Source: Aromatoleum buckelii (GTDB lineage: Bacteria > Pseudomonadota > Gammaproteobacteria > Burkholderiales > Rhodocyclaceae). Taken from it: a stretch of 64,000 nt of DNA. Positions within the stretch are counted from its first letter, which is position 1. Every line of letters starts with the position of its first letter. The notes under the pieces are model-generated. The model had not been told where the DNA came from. It did not search any database and saw only the letters and a program-made list of their open reading frames with translations. The stretch spans positions 434,001-498,000 of the forward strand of contig NZ_WTVH02000008.1 in NCBI RefSeq assembly GCF_012910785.2, given 5' to 3'. The translations under genes and the position numbers were made by a program. Positions 16,463 through 25,391 of the stretch are shown in pieces.

Positions 16463-17215
16463 ATGTTGAACGCCGGCGCCACGTACACAAGAGCACAAGT
16501 CTTACATCTGCTCGGCTTGGCCGACCCTGGCGGAGGGGCCTGGTATACGGGCCTCACTCGTCACAATGACGATCACTACATCTTCTGCGGTGTTGGCGTA
16601 GCCGGGCGCACTGGCCACGATTATGCGAACCACTTTGACGGCCCGGATCTTGTCTGGCATGGCCGGACGGGATCGGCGAAGGATCAGCCGTCTATCAAGG
16701 CGTTGCTGGCCGGCGGCACCGTTCATGTCTTCTTTCGAGACGACAACCGCGCCCCGTTCACCTATGCAGGAAAGGCACGGCCGCTGTCCGTAAAGGATGT
16801 AGTTCCTGTCGAGATCCGATGGTCGTTCCGCCTTGATGATGGTCCGCATCCGGAATTTCTTCCCGACGAGGTCGAGGATGCGACAACCGTGATCGAGGGA
16901 GCCAAGCGCACTGTGACGGTCAACATCTATGAACGCGATCCGTCCGCGCGAGCGCGATGCCTCACACGTTGGGGCACTCGATGCTCGGTATGCTCGTTCG
17001 ACTTTGCAAAGGAGTACGGCGATATCGGGGACGGGTACATCCACGTCCATCATCTACGCCCGCTCGCCGAGATCGGAAACGAGTACGTGCTCGACCCGGA
17101 AAACGATCTTCGACCCGTCTGCCCGAACTGTCACGCAATGCTCCATCGAACCAGGCCAGCGCTTTCGCTTGAAGAACTTGCGGCAAGAAGACACAGTGTC
17201 AAAGGCTCGATCTAA
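16463..17215 (+). CDS. HNH endonuclease with N-terminal DUF3427-like domain
   Basis: A 250-residue protein. The C-terminal HNH nuclease (about 165-235) has zinc-type Cys pairs in RCSVCSF and RPVCPNCHAMLHR and the core YIHVHHLRPLAEIG with following Asn/Asp (PENDLRP), all intact. The N-terminal 125 residues (YTRAQVLHLLGL; YIFCGVGVAGRTGHDYANHF; VHVFFRDDNRAPFTYAGKA) resemble DUF3427, a domain appended to helicases of defence loci. A restriction-type role against foreign or modified DNA is inferred. Start 16463 (MLNAGATYTRAQ) excludes an unconserved 21-residue extension. Confidence 0.75.
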   Translation: MLNAGATYTRAQVLHLLGLADPGGGAWYTGLTRHNDDHYIFCGVGVAGRTGHDYANHFDGPDLVWHGRTGSAKDQPSIKALLAGGTVHVFFRDDNRAPFTYAGKARPLSVKDVVPVEIRWSFRLDDGPHPEFLPDEVEDATTVIEGAKRTVTVNIYERDPSARARCLTRWGTRCSVCSFDFAKEYGDIGDGYIHVHHLRPLAEIGNEYVLDPENDLRPVCPNCHAMLHRTRPALSLEELAARRHSVKGSI

Positions 17216-17282
17216 CGGCACCGCACACCCTTCGCTGCCCGCGTCGCTTCCACCCCCGACGCGCAGCCTCGTCGCGACGCGC

Positions 17283-17522
17283 CTACTTATTCATCCAGGT
17301 GATTGAGAAGTAGCCGCGGTCATCTTCCTTCCACTGATACCCAAGCGCAACAAGCAGTGTCCGTAGCTCTGACACCGAGTAGCCCCCCGGTAAGAGCATG
17401 TCTTGACAGTCGAGCGAGTGCCACCCCATGCGCGCAGCAGCTTCGATCTGAAGGAACAACGGCCTCCACTTGTCCGACCTGCTGGTTTTCGCCAACGATC
17501 TTGCTTGATCGGCTGTCAGCAT
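17283..17522 (-). CDS. Small hypothetical protein next to integrase
   Basis: A 79-residue soluble protein (MLTADQARSLAKTSRSDKWR at the start, GYSVSELRTLLVALGYQWKE in the middle). The start at 17522 has a GAGAGGGGA ribosome site; an upstream ATG at 17543 would add seven residues. No family is recognised. It lies 52 bp downstream of the integrase on the same strand and may be an accessory of the island. Confidence 0.5.
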   Translation of the reverse strand: MLTADQARSLAKTSRSDKWRPLFLQIEAAARMGWHSLDCQDMLLPGGYSVSELRTLLVALGYQWKEDDRGYFSITWMNK

Positions 17523-17574
17523 TTCGCGATCCCCTCTCCTCAAAGTTCCCAGTGTCGCGCAGTACGGCGGAAAT

Positions 17575-19533
17575 TCAAGAATCGGCTCCGGCGCTGACCT
17601 GCTCCCCGCTCTTGCGCCGCGCCACCCTCGCTTTCAGCTGTTTGGAACATTCCAGCGCCCTCAACGCAGCCTGCACGTCGAACCCTCGAATACCGGCTAA
17701 ACAAGGGAAGCTCAGCCGCTCTATGATCGGCTTCAGCTCGTTCGCTTTCCGGTCCTTGGCATATCTCGTGCCCCCCTGCGTCGCGCCGCGCTCATGCCCC
17801 AGGAGCTGCGCCATGACCCGCTCCGGCACGTCCAATCGCTCGATGGCGGTGGCGAAGTTGTGGCGGAACGAATGAAAGGTTTTCCGCCCGTCACGCGGCA
17901 TCCTGAGTTGCCTCCCGAGTAGCCGCTCGTTGAACCACGAGCCGGCCGGTTTGCCGTAGCCCTTCACCCGGTCCCGCGTAAGCTCAGGAAACAATCTTGT
18001 GTGCCCCGCCTCATGCAAAGCTGAGACGTACTGGGGCAGGCCGGCGTCGATTACGGCGCGATGCAGCGGCACCACGCGAATGGCGTTGACCGTCTTCAGT
18101 GACTTATTCGGTCCTGAGCTATCTGCGTCGAGCTTGTCCGACTGATCCAGATTGAAGTCGATGTACCAAACGGAGGATTCATCGTCGGACTGCCGGATGT
18201 CGTCCAAGTGCAGCTGTGCCAGTTCATTGAGCCGCCCGCCGGTCACCAAAGCCAGCAGCGGCAGCCAATAGTAGGATGGCCGCCAGCCGGTCGAGCCCTT
18301 TTCCGTGAACGCACCGCTGCCCGTTGCGAACCAAGGGCGCGTGAAGATCTCGGCCAGCTCGTCCGGCGCGAACGCATCCCTGTCGTCCTGGCTGCGGGCG
18401 CGCTTCGTAGCACCCCACCCGCGTTTGAAGCCTGCCGCTGGATTTACCCTCAACAAGCCGGCGGGAGAGACGCCGAAGTTGAGCACTTCGGCGAGCCTAC
18501 CGACGTGTCCCTGGATAGTCTTCATGTTCTTGAGAGGCAGCGACTCGCGGTCCGCGATCTCCATCAGCTCGGGAAGCGGTTGAATCTTATAACGACGACG
18601 CGTGCGGTAGATGTCGGTGGGCAAGCGCGCGAGTCGTGCCGCGTACTCTTGCACCATCTCCACGTCGATCCTGGCTACAAGAGGGTCGTCCATTAGCTCT
18701 GCGAACAAGCCCGCCTCATGTGCCATCCGTCGCGCCTGATCCTCGCCCCACGCCCGATGCTTGCGATACATCGTGAACAGCTCGGAAAATCGCTTGGCGC
18801 TTTGCCGCACCGTTGGCGGGTCTTCAGCGGCCGGTGGCGCAAGAGCGGGGCCAGGAGCAACTGCAACGGGCGAAACGACCGCGATAGGTACCGCAGCGGC
18901 CAGGCGATGCCGGACCGCCTCTACGGCCCTTTTTGGCGCCATCCATGCGGCTAGCGGCACGGGCGTCGGGGAATCTAGCCAGAACGCTTCTCGTCCTTTC
19001 AGCCGGAGCACCTCTTCCACGCTGATGCCAGTGCTCAGCAGGGCAGCAAGGGTCGCGGCAGAGCTGTGCGCGCGGACGGGGGCGGAAAGTACCCGGCTCG
19101 TTCCTTTTGTTTCGACATCGTTGATGATGTAAGTGCGATCCGAGTCACGATCGATGGCGTCGAGGTCCAGTACATGAAATCCGCGCCAACCCTGTGCCCA
19201 GGTGAACACTTCGACCCCCCGGTTGAGAAGTTCGGTAAGCAAGCTACCGACCGAGAGACCGATGATGGCGGCCGCCTCGGGGATCGAAATGAGACCGCCC
19301 CCCGCGAGCAAGGGGTTTGCGGTGACAAGCTTTTCGATGTCCAGCGTCATGAACCGCTCTCGCCATCCGAGTTGGATTTTCAGGGCCGAGAGTTTAGCTG
19401 CGTTCCAGTCGCGAAGGCCCGTCGAAACGTGGATCTCACCGCGACCGACTAACCCGCGCAGGCGAGCGGGCACGACGAGACGGACGACGTAGATGCCGCT
19501 GGAGCGGCGATACAGACAGGGAACCCCCGGCAT
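17575..19533 (-). CDS. Tyrosine recombinase (island integrase), long form
   Basis: A 652-residue phage-type integrase, about 200 longer than common integrases. The catalytic domain (about 400-615) has the Arg in LVTGGRLNELAQLHLDDI, the HxxR box in FHSFRHNFATAIERL, and the GH...Y region in LLGHERGATQGGTRYAKD with the nucleophile Tyr. The N-terminus (YLYRRSSGIYVVRLVVPARL-like) is an arm-binding motif, followed by an HTH-like insertion (ISIPEAAAIIGLSVGSLLTE) and a Pro/Ala linker. It lies 83 bp from the tRNA-Gly 3' end and reads away from it; it probably catalyses integration at the 26-bp repeat. Confidence 0.93.
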   Translation of the reverse strand: MPGVPCLYRRSSGIYVVRLVVPARLRGLVGRGEIHVSTGLRDWNAAKLSALKIQLGWRERFMTLDIEKLVTANPLLAGGGLISIPEAAAIIGLSVGSLLTELLNRGVEVFTWAQGWRGFHVLDLDAIDRDSDRTYIINDVETKGTSRVLSAPVRAHSSAATLAALLSTGISVEEVLRLKGREAFWLDSPTPVPLAAWMAPKRAVEAVRHRLAAAVPIAVVSPVAVAPGPALAPPAAEDPPTVRQSAKRFSELFTMYRKHRAWGEDQARRMAHEAGLFAELMDDPLVARIDVEMVQEYAARLARLPTDIYRTRRRYKIQPLPELMEIADRESLPLKNMKTIQGHVGRLAEVLNFGVSPAGLLRVNPAAGFKRGWGATKRARSQDDRDAFAPDELAEIFTRPWFATGSGAFTEKGSTGWRPSYYWLPLLALVTGGRLNELAQLHLDDIRQSDDESSVWYIDFNLDQSDKLDADSSGPNKSLKTVNAIRVVPLHRAVIDAGLPQYVSALHEAGHTRLFPELTRDRVKGYGKPAGSWFNERLLGRQLRMPRDGRKTFHSFRHNFATAIERLDVPERVMAQLLGHERGATQGGTRYAKDRKANELKPIIERLSFPCLAGIRGFDVQAALRALECSKQLKARVARRKSGEQVSAGADS

Positions 19534-19616
19534 GACGCTACCTCTGTAGTAGTCTTGCGGAGGGCACGTCCGCTCGCTCGGAGACTGCCTTGTATTTCAA
19601 GCAGTTGAACGAGGGG

Positions 19617-19642
19617 TGGAGCGGGCGATGGGAATCGAACCC
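19617..19642. repeat. Right attachment repeat (tRNA-Gly 3' end)
   Basis: The same 26 bp as 11818-11843. It covers the CCA tail, 3' acceptor strand and most of the T-arm of the tRNA, so integration restores a complete tRNA at this end. The next base differs (A here, G at the left copy), fixing the repeat edge. Confidence 0.9.
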
Positions 19643-19690
19643 ACGGCTCTAGCTTGGGAAGCTAGGGTATTACCATTATACGACGCCCGC
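19617..19690 (-). tRNA. tRNA-Gly (anticodon CCC)
   Basis: The complementary strand reads GCGGGCG...CGCCCGC with an encoded CCA end. A 7-bp acceptor stem, D-arm GTAT/ATAC, anticodon stem CTAGC/GCTAG with loop TTCCCAA (anticodon CCC), and T-arm GTGGG/CCCAT with loop TTCGATT all pair. The total is 74 nt. It closely resembles E. coli glyU. It is the attachment target of the island. Confidence 0.95.
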
Positions 19691-19840
19691 GATTCAGCCA
19701 GATTTGCACTGAACAGGGCTGCCATTCTAATGGCGGGCGCGGCGGCGCGCAATGCGTGAGTGATGCATGTCAGTGAGGCATGTGCCTGGCGCCGGGGCTG
19801 CGCGGAAACCGGTGACCGGGCAAGCGTCCGCGGGGGGCGT

Positions 19841-19848
19841 GGTAAGAT
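19841..19848 (+). promoter_or_regulatory. Extended -10-like element upstream of thiS
   Basis: TGGTAAGAT is an extended -10 type sequence ending 31 bp before the thiS start, with no clear -35. No thiamine-pyrophosphate riboswitch consensus is visible between the tRNA and thiS. Confidence 0.3.
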
Positions 19849-19879
19849 TTCGGTTCATTGCACCATCGACAGCTTCAAC

Positions 19880-20083
19880 ATGATTGAGCTCATCATCAAT
19901 GGCAAACCCGAGCGCCTCGACGAGGCGCCGACGGTGCTCGCGCTGCTCGAAGGCAGGCAGCTTGCCGGCAAGCGTCTCGCAGTCGAACGCAACGGCGAGA
20001 TCGTGCCGAAAGGGCAGCACGCGCACACGCTGCTCACCGACGGCGACCGGCTCGAGATCGTCGTCGCGGTCGGCGGCGGCTGA
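19880..20083 (+). CDS. thiS: Sulphur carrier protein ThiS
   Basis: A 67-residue ubiquitin-fold carrier that delivers sulphur as a C-terminal thiocarboxylate for the thiazole half of thiamine. It starts [20 protein letters not shown] and ends VVAVGGG, supplying the required C-terminal Gly-Gly. Start 19880 gives the family's usual 65-70 residues; in-frame codons upstream to 19760 are not conserved. thiG follows 68 bp later. The remaining thiamine genes are not in this window. Confidence 0.95.
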   Translation: MIELIINGKPERLDEAPTVLALLEGRQLAGKRLAVERNGEIVPKGQHAHTLLTDGDRLEIVVAVGGG

Positions 20084-20151
20084 AGCCTTCGCCGCCCGGC
20101 GTGGTGCTCGCTGACCCGCGCCTTCATCAACCCGATTCCTACAGGCCGAAC

Positions 20152-20937
20152 ATGAACGACTCCCTGATGATCGCAGGCAAGTCCTACCGCTCCCGTTTGC
20201 TGGTGGGCACCGGAAAATACAAGGATTTCGCCGAGACGCGCGCCGCGATCGACGCGAGCGGCGCCGAGATCGTCACCGTCGCGATCCGCCGCACGAACAT
20301 CGGCCAGAACGCCGGTGAGCCGAACCTGCTCGACGTGCTGCCGCCCGAGCGCTTCACGATCCTGCCGAATACGGCCGGCTGCTACACGGCGGACGACGCG
20401 GTGCGCACGCTGCGGCTCGCGCGCGAGCTGCTCGATGGTCACGCGCTGGTGAAGCTCGAAGTGCTCGGCGATCCGGTGAGCCTGTTCCCGAACATGCCCG
20501 AGACGCTGAAGGCGGCCGAAATCCTCGTCAAGGACGGCTTCGAGGTGATGGTGTACTGTGCCGACGACCCGATCCAGGCGAAGATGCTCGAAGAGATCGG
20601 CTGCGTCGCGGTGATGCCGCTGGCGTCCTTGATCGGCTCCGGGATGGGCATCCTCAATCCGTGGAACCTGCGGCTGATCATCGACCAGGCGAAAGTGCCG
20701 GTGCTCGTCGATGCTGGCGTCGGCACTGCGTCCGACGCGGCGATCGCGATGGAGCTCGGCTGCGACGGCGTGCTGATGAACACTGCGATCGCGCACGCGA
20801 AGGACCCCGTGCTGATGGCGTCGGCGATGAAAAAAGCGGTCGAGGCCGGGCGCGAGGCATTTCTTGCCGGACGCATGCCGCGCAAGCATTATTCGGCCGA
20901 TCCGAGCTCGCCGACGAGCGGCCTGATCGGCTCCTGA
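20152..20937 (+). CDS. thiG: Thiazole synthase ThiG
   Basis: A 261-residue TIM-barrel enzyme that condenses deoxyxylulose phosphate, dehydroglycine or iminoglycine and ThiS thiocarboxylate into the thiamine thiazole. Landmarks: [13 protein letters not shown] near residue 15, [10 protein letters not shown] near 45, the imine-forming Lys in [10 protein letters not shown] near 100, and the phosphate-binding loops [20 protein letters not shown] and [17 protein letters not shown]. Start 20152 ([15 protein letters not shown]) fits the family. It pairs with thiS upstream. Confidence 0.96.
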   Translation: MNDSLMIAGKSYRSRLLVGTGKYKDFAETRAAIDASGAEIVTVAIRRTNIGQNAGEPNLLDVLPPERFTILPNTAGCYTADDAVRTLRLARELLDGHALVKLEVLGDPVSLFPNMPETLKAAEILVKDGFEVMVYCADDPIQAKMLEEIGCVAVMPLASLIGSGMGILNPWNLRLIIDQAKVPVLVDAGVGTASDAAIAMELGCDGVLMNTAIAHAKDPVLMASAMKKAVEAGREAFLAGRMPRKHYSADPSSPTSGLIGS

Positions 20938-21044
20938 ACGAACGTCGCCCGCGCCGCCTGCAAGCTGGACCGCGCGCGTCGACCCTTTTCGCCGTGCCGG
21001 CACGCGCGCCGGTACGGACTCGCACGACGTTACGATCCTCGACG

Positions 21045-21824
21045 ATGACTTTTCCCCCCCAGAACCCGCCGGAAACCGGACATCCGTCCGCAACTCCGGA
21101 CGAAGCGCTCCTGCCCGTAGAAGCCCACGTGCCGGGTGATCCGGAAGCGCGTTTTTCGAGCCGCTCGATCCGCAGTTTCGTGCTGCGCCAGGGACGCATG
21201 TCGGTCGCGCAGCAGCGCCACCTCGACGAGACGCTGCCGAAAGTCGGCATTCCCTACCGCGTCGCGCCGCTCGATCTCGACGCGGCGTTCGGACGCGCGG
21301 CGCCGAAAATCGTCGAGATCGGTTTCGGCATGGGCGAGACGACCGCGAAAATCGCCGCTGCGCTGCCCGACAAGGATTTCCTCGCGATCGAAGTGCACGG
21401 GCCGGGAGTCGGCAGCCTGTGCAAGCTGATCGCTGAAGGCGAACTGGACAACTTGCGCATCGTCCAGCACGACGCGGTCGAAGTGCTGCGCGACATGATC
21501 CCCGAGCGGGCATTGGCCGGCGTCCATGTGTTCTTTCCCGACCCGTGGCACAAGAAGCGTCATCACAAGCGGCGCATCATTCAGCCCGACTTCGTCGCGC
21601 TGATCGCGTCCCGGCTCGCGCCCGGCGCTTACCTGCACTGCGCGACCGACTGGGAGGAGTACGCCCAGTGGATGCTCGAGGTGCTCGCCGCCGAGCCAGC
21701 GCTGGAGAATACTGCCGACAGCTACGCCCCGCGTCCCGCTTACCGCCCCCTGACGAAATTCGAAAACCGCGGTCTGAAGCTCGGGCACGGCGTCTGGGAC
21801 TTGGTGTTCAGGCGGCGCGGTTGA
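21045..21824 (+). CDS. trmB: tRNA (guanine-N7-)-methyltransferase TrmB
   Basis: TrmB methylates G46 in the tRNA variable loop with SAM. The 259-residue product has a 40-residue variable N-terminus, then [17 protein letters not shown], the SAM loop [22 protein letters not shown], and the family signature [18 protein letters not shown] near residue 165. The C-terminus ends with [19 protein letters not shown]. Start 21045 ([12 protein letters not shown]) is the first ATG after the thiG-trmB gap. The usual C-terminal features are present and no defect is seen. Confidence 0.95.
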   Translation: MTFPPQNPPETGHPSATPDEALLPVEAHVPGDPEARFSSRSIRSFVLRQGRMSVAQQRHLDETLPKVGIPYRVAPLDLDAAFGRAAPKIVEIGFGMGETTAKIAAALPDKDFLAIEVHGPGVGSLCKLIAEGELDNLRIVQHDAVEVLRDMIPERALAGVHVFFPDPWHKKRHHKRRIIQPDFVALIASRLAPGAYLHCATDWEEYAQWMLEVLAAEPALENTADSYAPRPAYRPLTKFENRGLKLGHGVWDLVFRRRG

Positions 21825-21855
21825 ACGAAGCACGCGTCGAAGGGAGATCTGAACG

Positions 21856-23697
21856 ATGGTGAAACGCCTCTTTGCCTTTCTCGGCGCGATTCTCGCGGGA
21901 TTCTGGCGCACGATCGACGTGCTGCGGCGCGTGGTCCTCAACGCGGTCTTCCTGTTGTTGCTCGCCTTTGTCGTGGTGCTGCTGTGGCGGGCGCTGCCGG
22001 CGGTGCCGGACGGCGCCGCGCTGGTGCTGCGCCCGGCCGGTCCGCTCGTCGAGCAGACAACGTTCGAGACTCCGCTCGATTTGCTGCGCAATGGCGGCGT
22101 CGCGCCTTCCCAAACGGCGCTGCACGATCTGCTCGAAGCAGTGGAGGCGGCGCGCGACGACACGCGGATCAAGGCGCTCGTCATCGAAACCGACCGTCTC
22201 GGCCCGACCGGCCTGTCGAAACTCGCCGAACTGCGCGCCGCGATCGTGGCCTTCCGGCAGAGCGGAAAGCCGGTGTTCGCCCGCGGCGAGCGCTTCACGC
22301 AGGGGCAGTACTACCTCGCCAGCGTCGCCGACGAAGTCCATGTCGGGCCCGACGGCTTCGTGCTGCTGCAAGGGCTCGCGCGCTACATCAGCTATTTCGC
22401 CGCAGCGCTCGACAAGCTCGGCGTCAAGATGCACGTGTTTCGCGTCGGCGAATACAAGGCGTTCAGCGAGCCTTTCACGCGCAACGACATGTCGGAGGCC
22501 GACCGCGAAGCGTCGCGCGATCTGCTCGAAGGGCTGTGGACCAACGTGCGCGAGGACCTCATCGCGAGCCGCCGCCTCATCCCCGAGAAGCTCGACGCTT
22601 ACGTCAACGCTTACCCCGACGCGCTCGCGGCGACCGGTGGTGATGCGGTGAGCGCGGCGCGCGATGCCGGCCTGATCGATCGCGCGAGCACGCGCGACGA
22701 GTGGCGCGAGCTGCTCAAGGCGCGCGTCGGTGTCAGCGAGGACGGCAAGGATTTCCGCCGCGTCGAGGCCGACGACTATCTCGCCGTGGTGCGCGCCACG
22801 CGGCCCGAGCAGGACGATCAAGTCGCGGTGCTGGTCGCGCAGGGAGCGATCATCGACGGCAGCGACACGCAGTCGGCGGTCGGCGGTGACAGCCTCGCGC
22901 ACCTGATCCGCACGGCGCGCGAGGACGATCGGGTGAAGGCGCTGGTGCTGCGCGTCGACAGCCCCGGCGGCAGCGCGTGGGCGTCGGAAGTGATCCGGCG
23001 CGAGTTGGAACTGACGCGCGAGGCGGGCAAACCGGTCGTCGCGTCGATGAGTTCGGTCGCCGCGTCCGGGGGCTACTGGATCGCGACCGGGGCCGAAGAG
23101 ATTTTTGCGAGCCCCGCTTCGCTGACCGGGTCGATCGGGATTTTCGCGCTGTTCCCGGAGCTCGCCGGATCGCTCGACAAGCTCGGCGTGAATACCGACG
23201 GCGTCGCGACCAGTCCGCTCGCCGGCGCCTTCGATCCGCGCCGCCCGCTCGAGCCGGCGGCGGCGAAAACGATCCAGCTCGGCATCGAACACGGTTACCG
23301 GCGCTTCCTCCAAACCGTCGCCAAGGCGCGTGACATGAGCGCTCCCGAAGTCGACACTGTCGCGCGCGGACGCGTCTGGACCGGCGAGGCGGCGACCAAG
23401 CTCGGCCTCGTCGACCAGCTCGGCGGCCTGGAGGCGGCGGTTGCGGCGGCCGCGGCTCGCGCCGGCCTGAAGCGCTACGAGACGGTCTGGCCGAGAGCGG
23501 ACGTCGGCCCCGGCCAGCGCCTCCTGCAGCGCTTCGTCGCCACGTTCGCGCCCGTCGCCGGTCTTTCCGGTCTTTCCGGCCTTTCCGCGTCGCCCTTCGC
23601 CGTCGTCATCAACGGTTTGCAGCAGGATGCCAATGAGCTGCTACGCTGGAATGATCCGCGCCACCTCTACACGCATTGTCTTTGCGAAGCGCTCTAG
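21856..23697 (+). CDS. sppA: Signal peptide peptidase SppA, long (67K) type
   Basis: SppA is an inner-membrane serine protease that digests cleaved signal peptides. The 613-residue protein has a membrane anchor at about 15-45 ([19 protein letters not shown]) and two tandem peptidase domains. The catalytic Lys lies in [16 protein letters not shown] near residue 200, and the Ser in [15 protein letters not shown] near residue 400, the Ser/Lys dyad split between domains as in E. coli SppA. The C-terminal tail holds three SGL-type repeats ([11 protein letters not shown]) coded by a 27-bp tandem repeat. It begins 31 bp after trmB. Confidence 0.94.
   Translation: MVKRLFAFLGAILAGFWRTIDVLRRVVLNAVFLLLLAFVVVLLWRALPAVPDGAALVLRPAGPLVEQTTFETPLDLLRNGGVAPSQTALHDLLEAVEAARDDTRIKALVIETDRLGPTGLSKLAELRAAIVAFRQSGKPVFARGERFTQGQYYLASVADEVHVGPDGFVLLQGLARYISYFAAALDKLGVKMHVFRVGEYKAFSEPFTRNDMSEADREASRDLLEGLWTNVREDLIASRRLIPEKLDAYVNAYPDALAATGGDAVSAARDAGLIDRASTRDEWRELLKARVGVSEDGKDFRRVEADDYLAVVRATRPEQDDQVAVLVAQGAIIDGSDTQSAVGGDSLAHLIRTAREDDRVKALVLRVDSPGGSAWASEVIRRELELTREAGKPVVASMSSVAASGGYWIATGAEEIFASPASLTGSIGIFALFPELAGSLDKLGVNTDGVATSPLAGAFDPRRPLEPAAAKTIQLGIEHGYRRFLQTVAKARDMSAPEVDTVARGRVWTGEAATKLGLVDQLGGLEAAVAAAAARAGLKRYETVWPRADVGPGQRLLQRFVATFAPVAGLSGLSGLSASPFAVVINGLQQDANELLRWNDPRHLYTHCLCEAL
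23560..23586. repeat. Three 9-bp tandem repeats inside sppA
   Basis: GGTCTTTCC, GGTCTTTCC and GGCCTTTCC follow each other directly. The unit is a multiple of three, so copy-number change would add or remove Gly-Leu-Ser in the SppA tail without a frameshift. Confidence 0.75.
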
Positions 23698-23711
23698 CCG
23701 AGGACCGTCCC

Positions 23712-24134
23712 ATGCCGAATCCCGATTTGCCCCGCGCTGCCGTGCTGTCGCCGCGCTGCGCTCTGGTTGTCGTGCTGTTGCCGCTGCTGCTCGCCGCGTG
23801 CGCCGGTACACGCGACACGCCGCGCGAAGCGGATCTCTCCCCGGCAACGCGCGTCGGGCCGGATCAGCAGCTGTATTTCGAGCTCGCGAGCGGCGACTAC
23901 GATTGCGAACTCGGCGTGAAGGTGCGCGTCAGCCGCGACCTGCGCGACGCCAATCATCTTGAATTGGGCTGGGCCGGCCGCTCGTTCGACCTGCAGCGCG
24001 ACGTGTCGTCGTCCGGCCTGCCGCGCTTCGAGGCGCGCGACGCGGGACTGGTGTGGATCGACCTGCCGTGGAAGAGCATGCTGCTCGATTCCCGCGAGGA
24101 CCGGCCGCTCGCGACGGAGTGCCGGCCCGCCTGA
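23712..24134 (+). CDS. Outer-membrane-type lipoprotein, MliC-like
   Basis: A 140-residue exported protein. The hydrophobic leader ends in the lipobox LLLAAC (Cys near residue 31), so it is probably lipid-anchored. The mature part has a [11 protein letters not shown] strand, [36 protein letters not shown] and a final Cys in LATECRP. This pattern of Tyr-x-Cys, a beta sandwich and a closing Cys resembles MliC/PliC lysozyme inhibitors, but the match is only by eye. It follows sppA by 14 bp. Confidence 0.6.
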   Translation: MPNPDLPRAAVLSPRCALVVVLLPLLLAACAGTRDTPREADLSPATRVGPDQQLYFELASGDYDCELGVKVRVSRDLRDANHLELGWAGRSFDLQRDVSSSGLPRFEARDAGLVWIDLPWKSMLLDSREDRPLATECRPA

Positions 24135-24167
24135 CGCGCGCGGGGCACCTCGCCCCGCCAGACCCGC

Positions 24168-25391
24168 TCAGTCGCGCAGGAACAGCGTCAGCAGATCGTT
24201 GAGGAAATGCCGGCCGCGTTCGGTCGGGCGGATGACGTCCGGCGTGACCTCGACCAAGCCTTGCTCGCGCGCCGTCTTCAGCTCGTCTTCGATCACCGCG
24301 AGCGGCAGACCGGTGCGCTCGACAAACAGCCGGGGCGGGACGCCCCCGGTCAGGCGCAGCGCATTCATCATGAATTCGAACGGCAACTCGGCGACGCCGA
24401 CCGAGCGGCGTTCCTGCACGAAATCGCGGCTCTTCGCCGCGTCGAGGTAGCGCCCGGGGTGCTTGTGGCGCATCTCGCGCACGATCCCCTCGAAGCTCGA
24501 CAGCTTGCCGTGCGCGCCTGCGCCGACGCCGAGATAGTCGCCGAACGTCCAGTAGTTCAGGTTGTGGCGGCATTCCTCACCGGGCCGGGCGAACGCCGAG
24601 GTCTCGTAGTGGCGGAATCCCACGCCGGCAAGCCGCGCTTCGATCGCATCCTGCATGTCGGCCGCGGTGTCGGTATCGGGCAGCGGCGGTGGAGCGTGGT
24701 GGAAAGGCGTGTTCGGCTCGAGCGTCAGCTGGTAGCACGACAGATGGGTCGCGCCGGTCGCGAGCGCGGTGTCGAGGTCGGCGAGCGCCTGCTCAAGCGC
24801 CTGCTCCGGCAGCGCGTACATCAGGTCGAGGTTCACGCGGTCGAAGTTCGCCAGCGCGGTGTCGATCGCGATGCGCGCTTCCCGCCCATCATGGATGCGC
24901 CCGAGGCGTACGAGCTGCGCGTCGTCGAAGCTCTGAATGCCGAGCGACAGGCGGTTCACGCCGGCAGCGCGGTAATCACGGAAGCGGCCCGCCTCGACGG
25001 TGCCGGGATTGGCTTCGAGCGTGATTTCGGCCAGCGGGTCGAGCTGCAGCAGCATGCGCACGCCGGTCAGCAGGCGGTCGAGCGCCGCCGCCGACATCAG
25101 GCTCGGCGTGCCGCCGCCGATGAACACCGACAGCACGCGCCGCCCCCACACCTGCGGCAACGCGGTCTCGATGTCGGCGAGCAGCGCGTCGATGTAGGCC
25201 TGCTCTGGGATCTCGATCGTGCCGCCGCGCGACGCGTGCGAGTTGAAGTCGCAGTATGGGCACTTCTTCACGCACCAAGGGTAATGCACGTACAGCGCGA
25301 GCGGCGGCGACGCCGTCAGTTGCGGTTGCTCCGGCAGCGGTCCGGGCGCAGCCGGGGCGGGCGCGAGGGAGATGATGCGATGGCGGGTCAC
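24168..25391 (-). CDS. hemW: Radical SAM heme chaperone HemW
   Basis: HemW is a radical-SAM protein that binds and inserts heme; it was formerly annotated as coproporphyrinogen dehydrogenase. The 407-residue protein has the cluster motif CVKKCPYCDFNSH near residue 43, the GGGTPSLM loop near 100, EANPGTVE, RLSLGIQSFDD and the HemW C-terminal domain (LNYWTFGDYLGVGAGAHG). It lacks the fourth Cys of true HemN. The GTG start at 25391 overlaps the rdgB stop (GTGA), so rdgB and hemW are coupled in an operon rph-rdgB-hemW. Confidence 0.94.
   Translation of the reverse strand: MTRHRIISLAPAPAAPGPLPEQPQLTASPPLALYVHYPWCVKKCPYCDFNSHASRGGTIEIPEQAYIDALLADIETALPQVWGRRVLSVFIGGGTPSLMSAAALDRLLTGVRMLLQLDPLAEITLEANPGTVEAGRFRDYRAAGVNRLSLGIQSFDDAQLVRLGRIHDGREARIAIDTALANFDRVNLDLMYALPEQALEQALADLDTALATGATHLSCYQLTLEPNTPFHHAPPPLPDTDTAADMQDAIEARLAGVGFRHYETSAFARPGEECRHNLNYWTFGDYLGVGAGAHGKLSSFEGIVREMRHKHPGRYLDAAKSRDFVQERRSVGVAELPFEFMMNALRLTGGVPPRLFVERTGLPLAVIEDELKTAREQGLVEVTPDVIRPTERGRHFLNDLLTLFLRD

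Larger units (their letters stand above)
11818..19642. mobile_element. Integrative island in the tRNA-Gly(CCC) gene
   Basis: A 7.8-kb element bounded by the 26-bp direct repeat, with its tyrosine integrase (17575-19533) beside the intact tRNA, the classic layout of tRNA-targeting islands. GC content is visibly lower than in the flanks. Cargo: a PRTase/SLOG pair, a serine recombinase, two small coupled genes, a structured non-coding stretch, an HTH protein, an HNH endonuclease and a small protein. There are no conjugation, replication or capsid genes, so it is probably mobilised by its integrase or by helpers, or is a remnant of a larger element. Confidence 0.88.

Noticed and set aside
19691-19879. 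Possible TPP riboswitch before thiS
   Set aside because: The CUGAGA and related conserved blocks are absent; only an extended -10 is visible.
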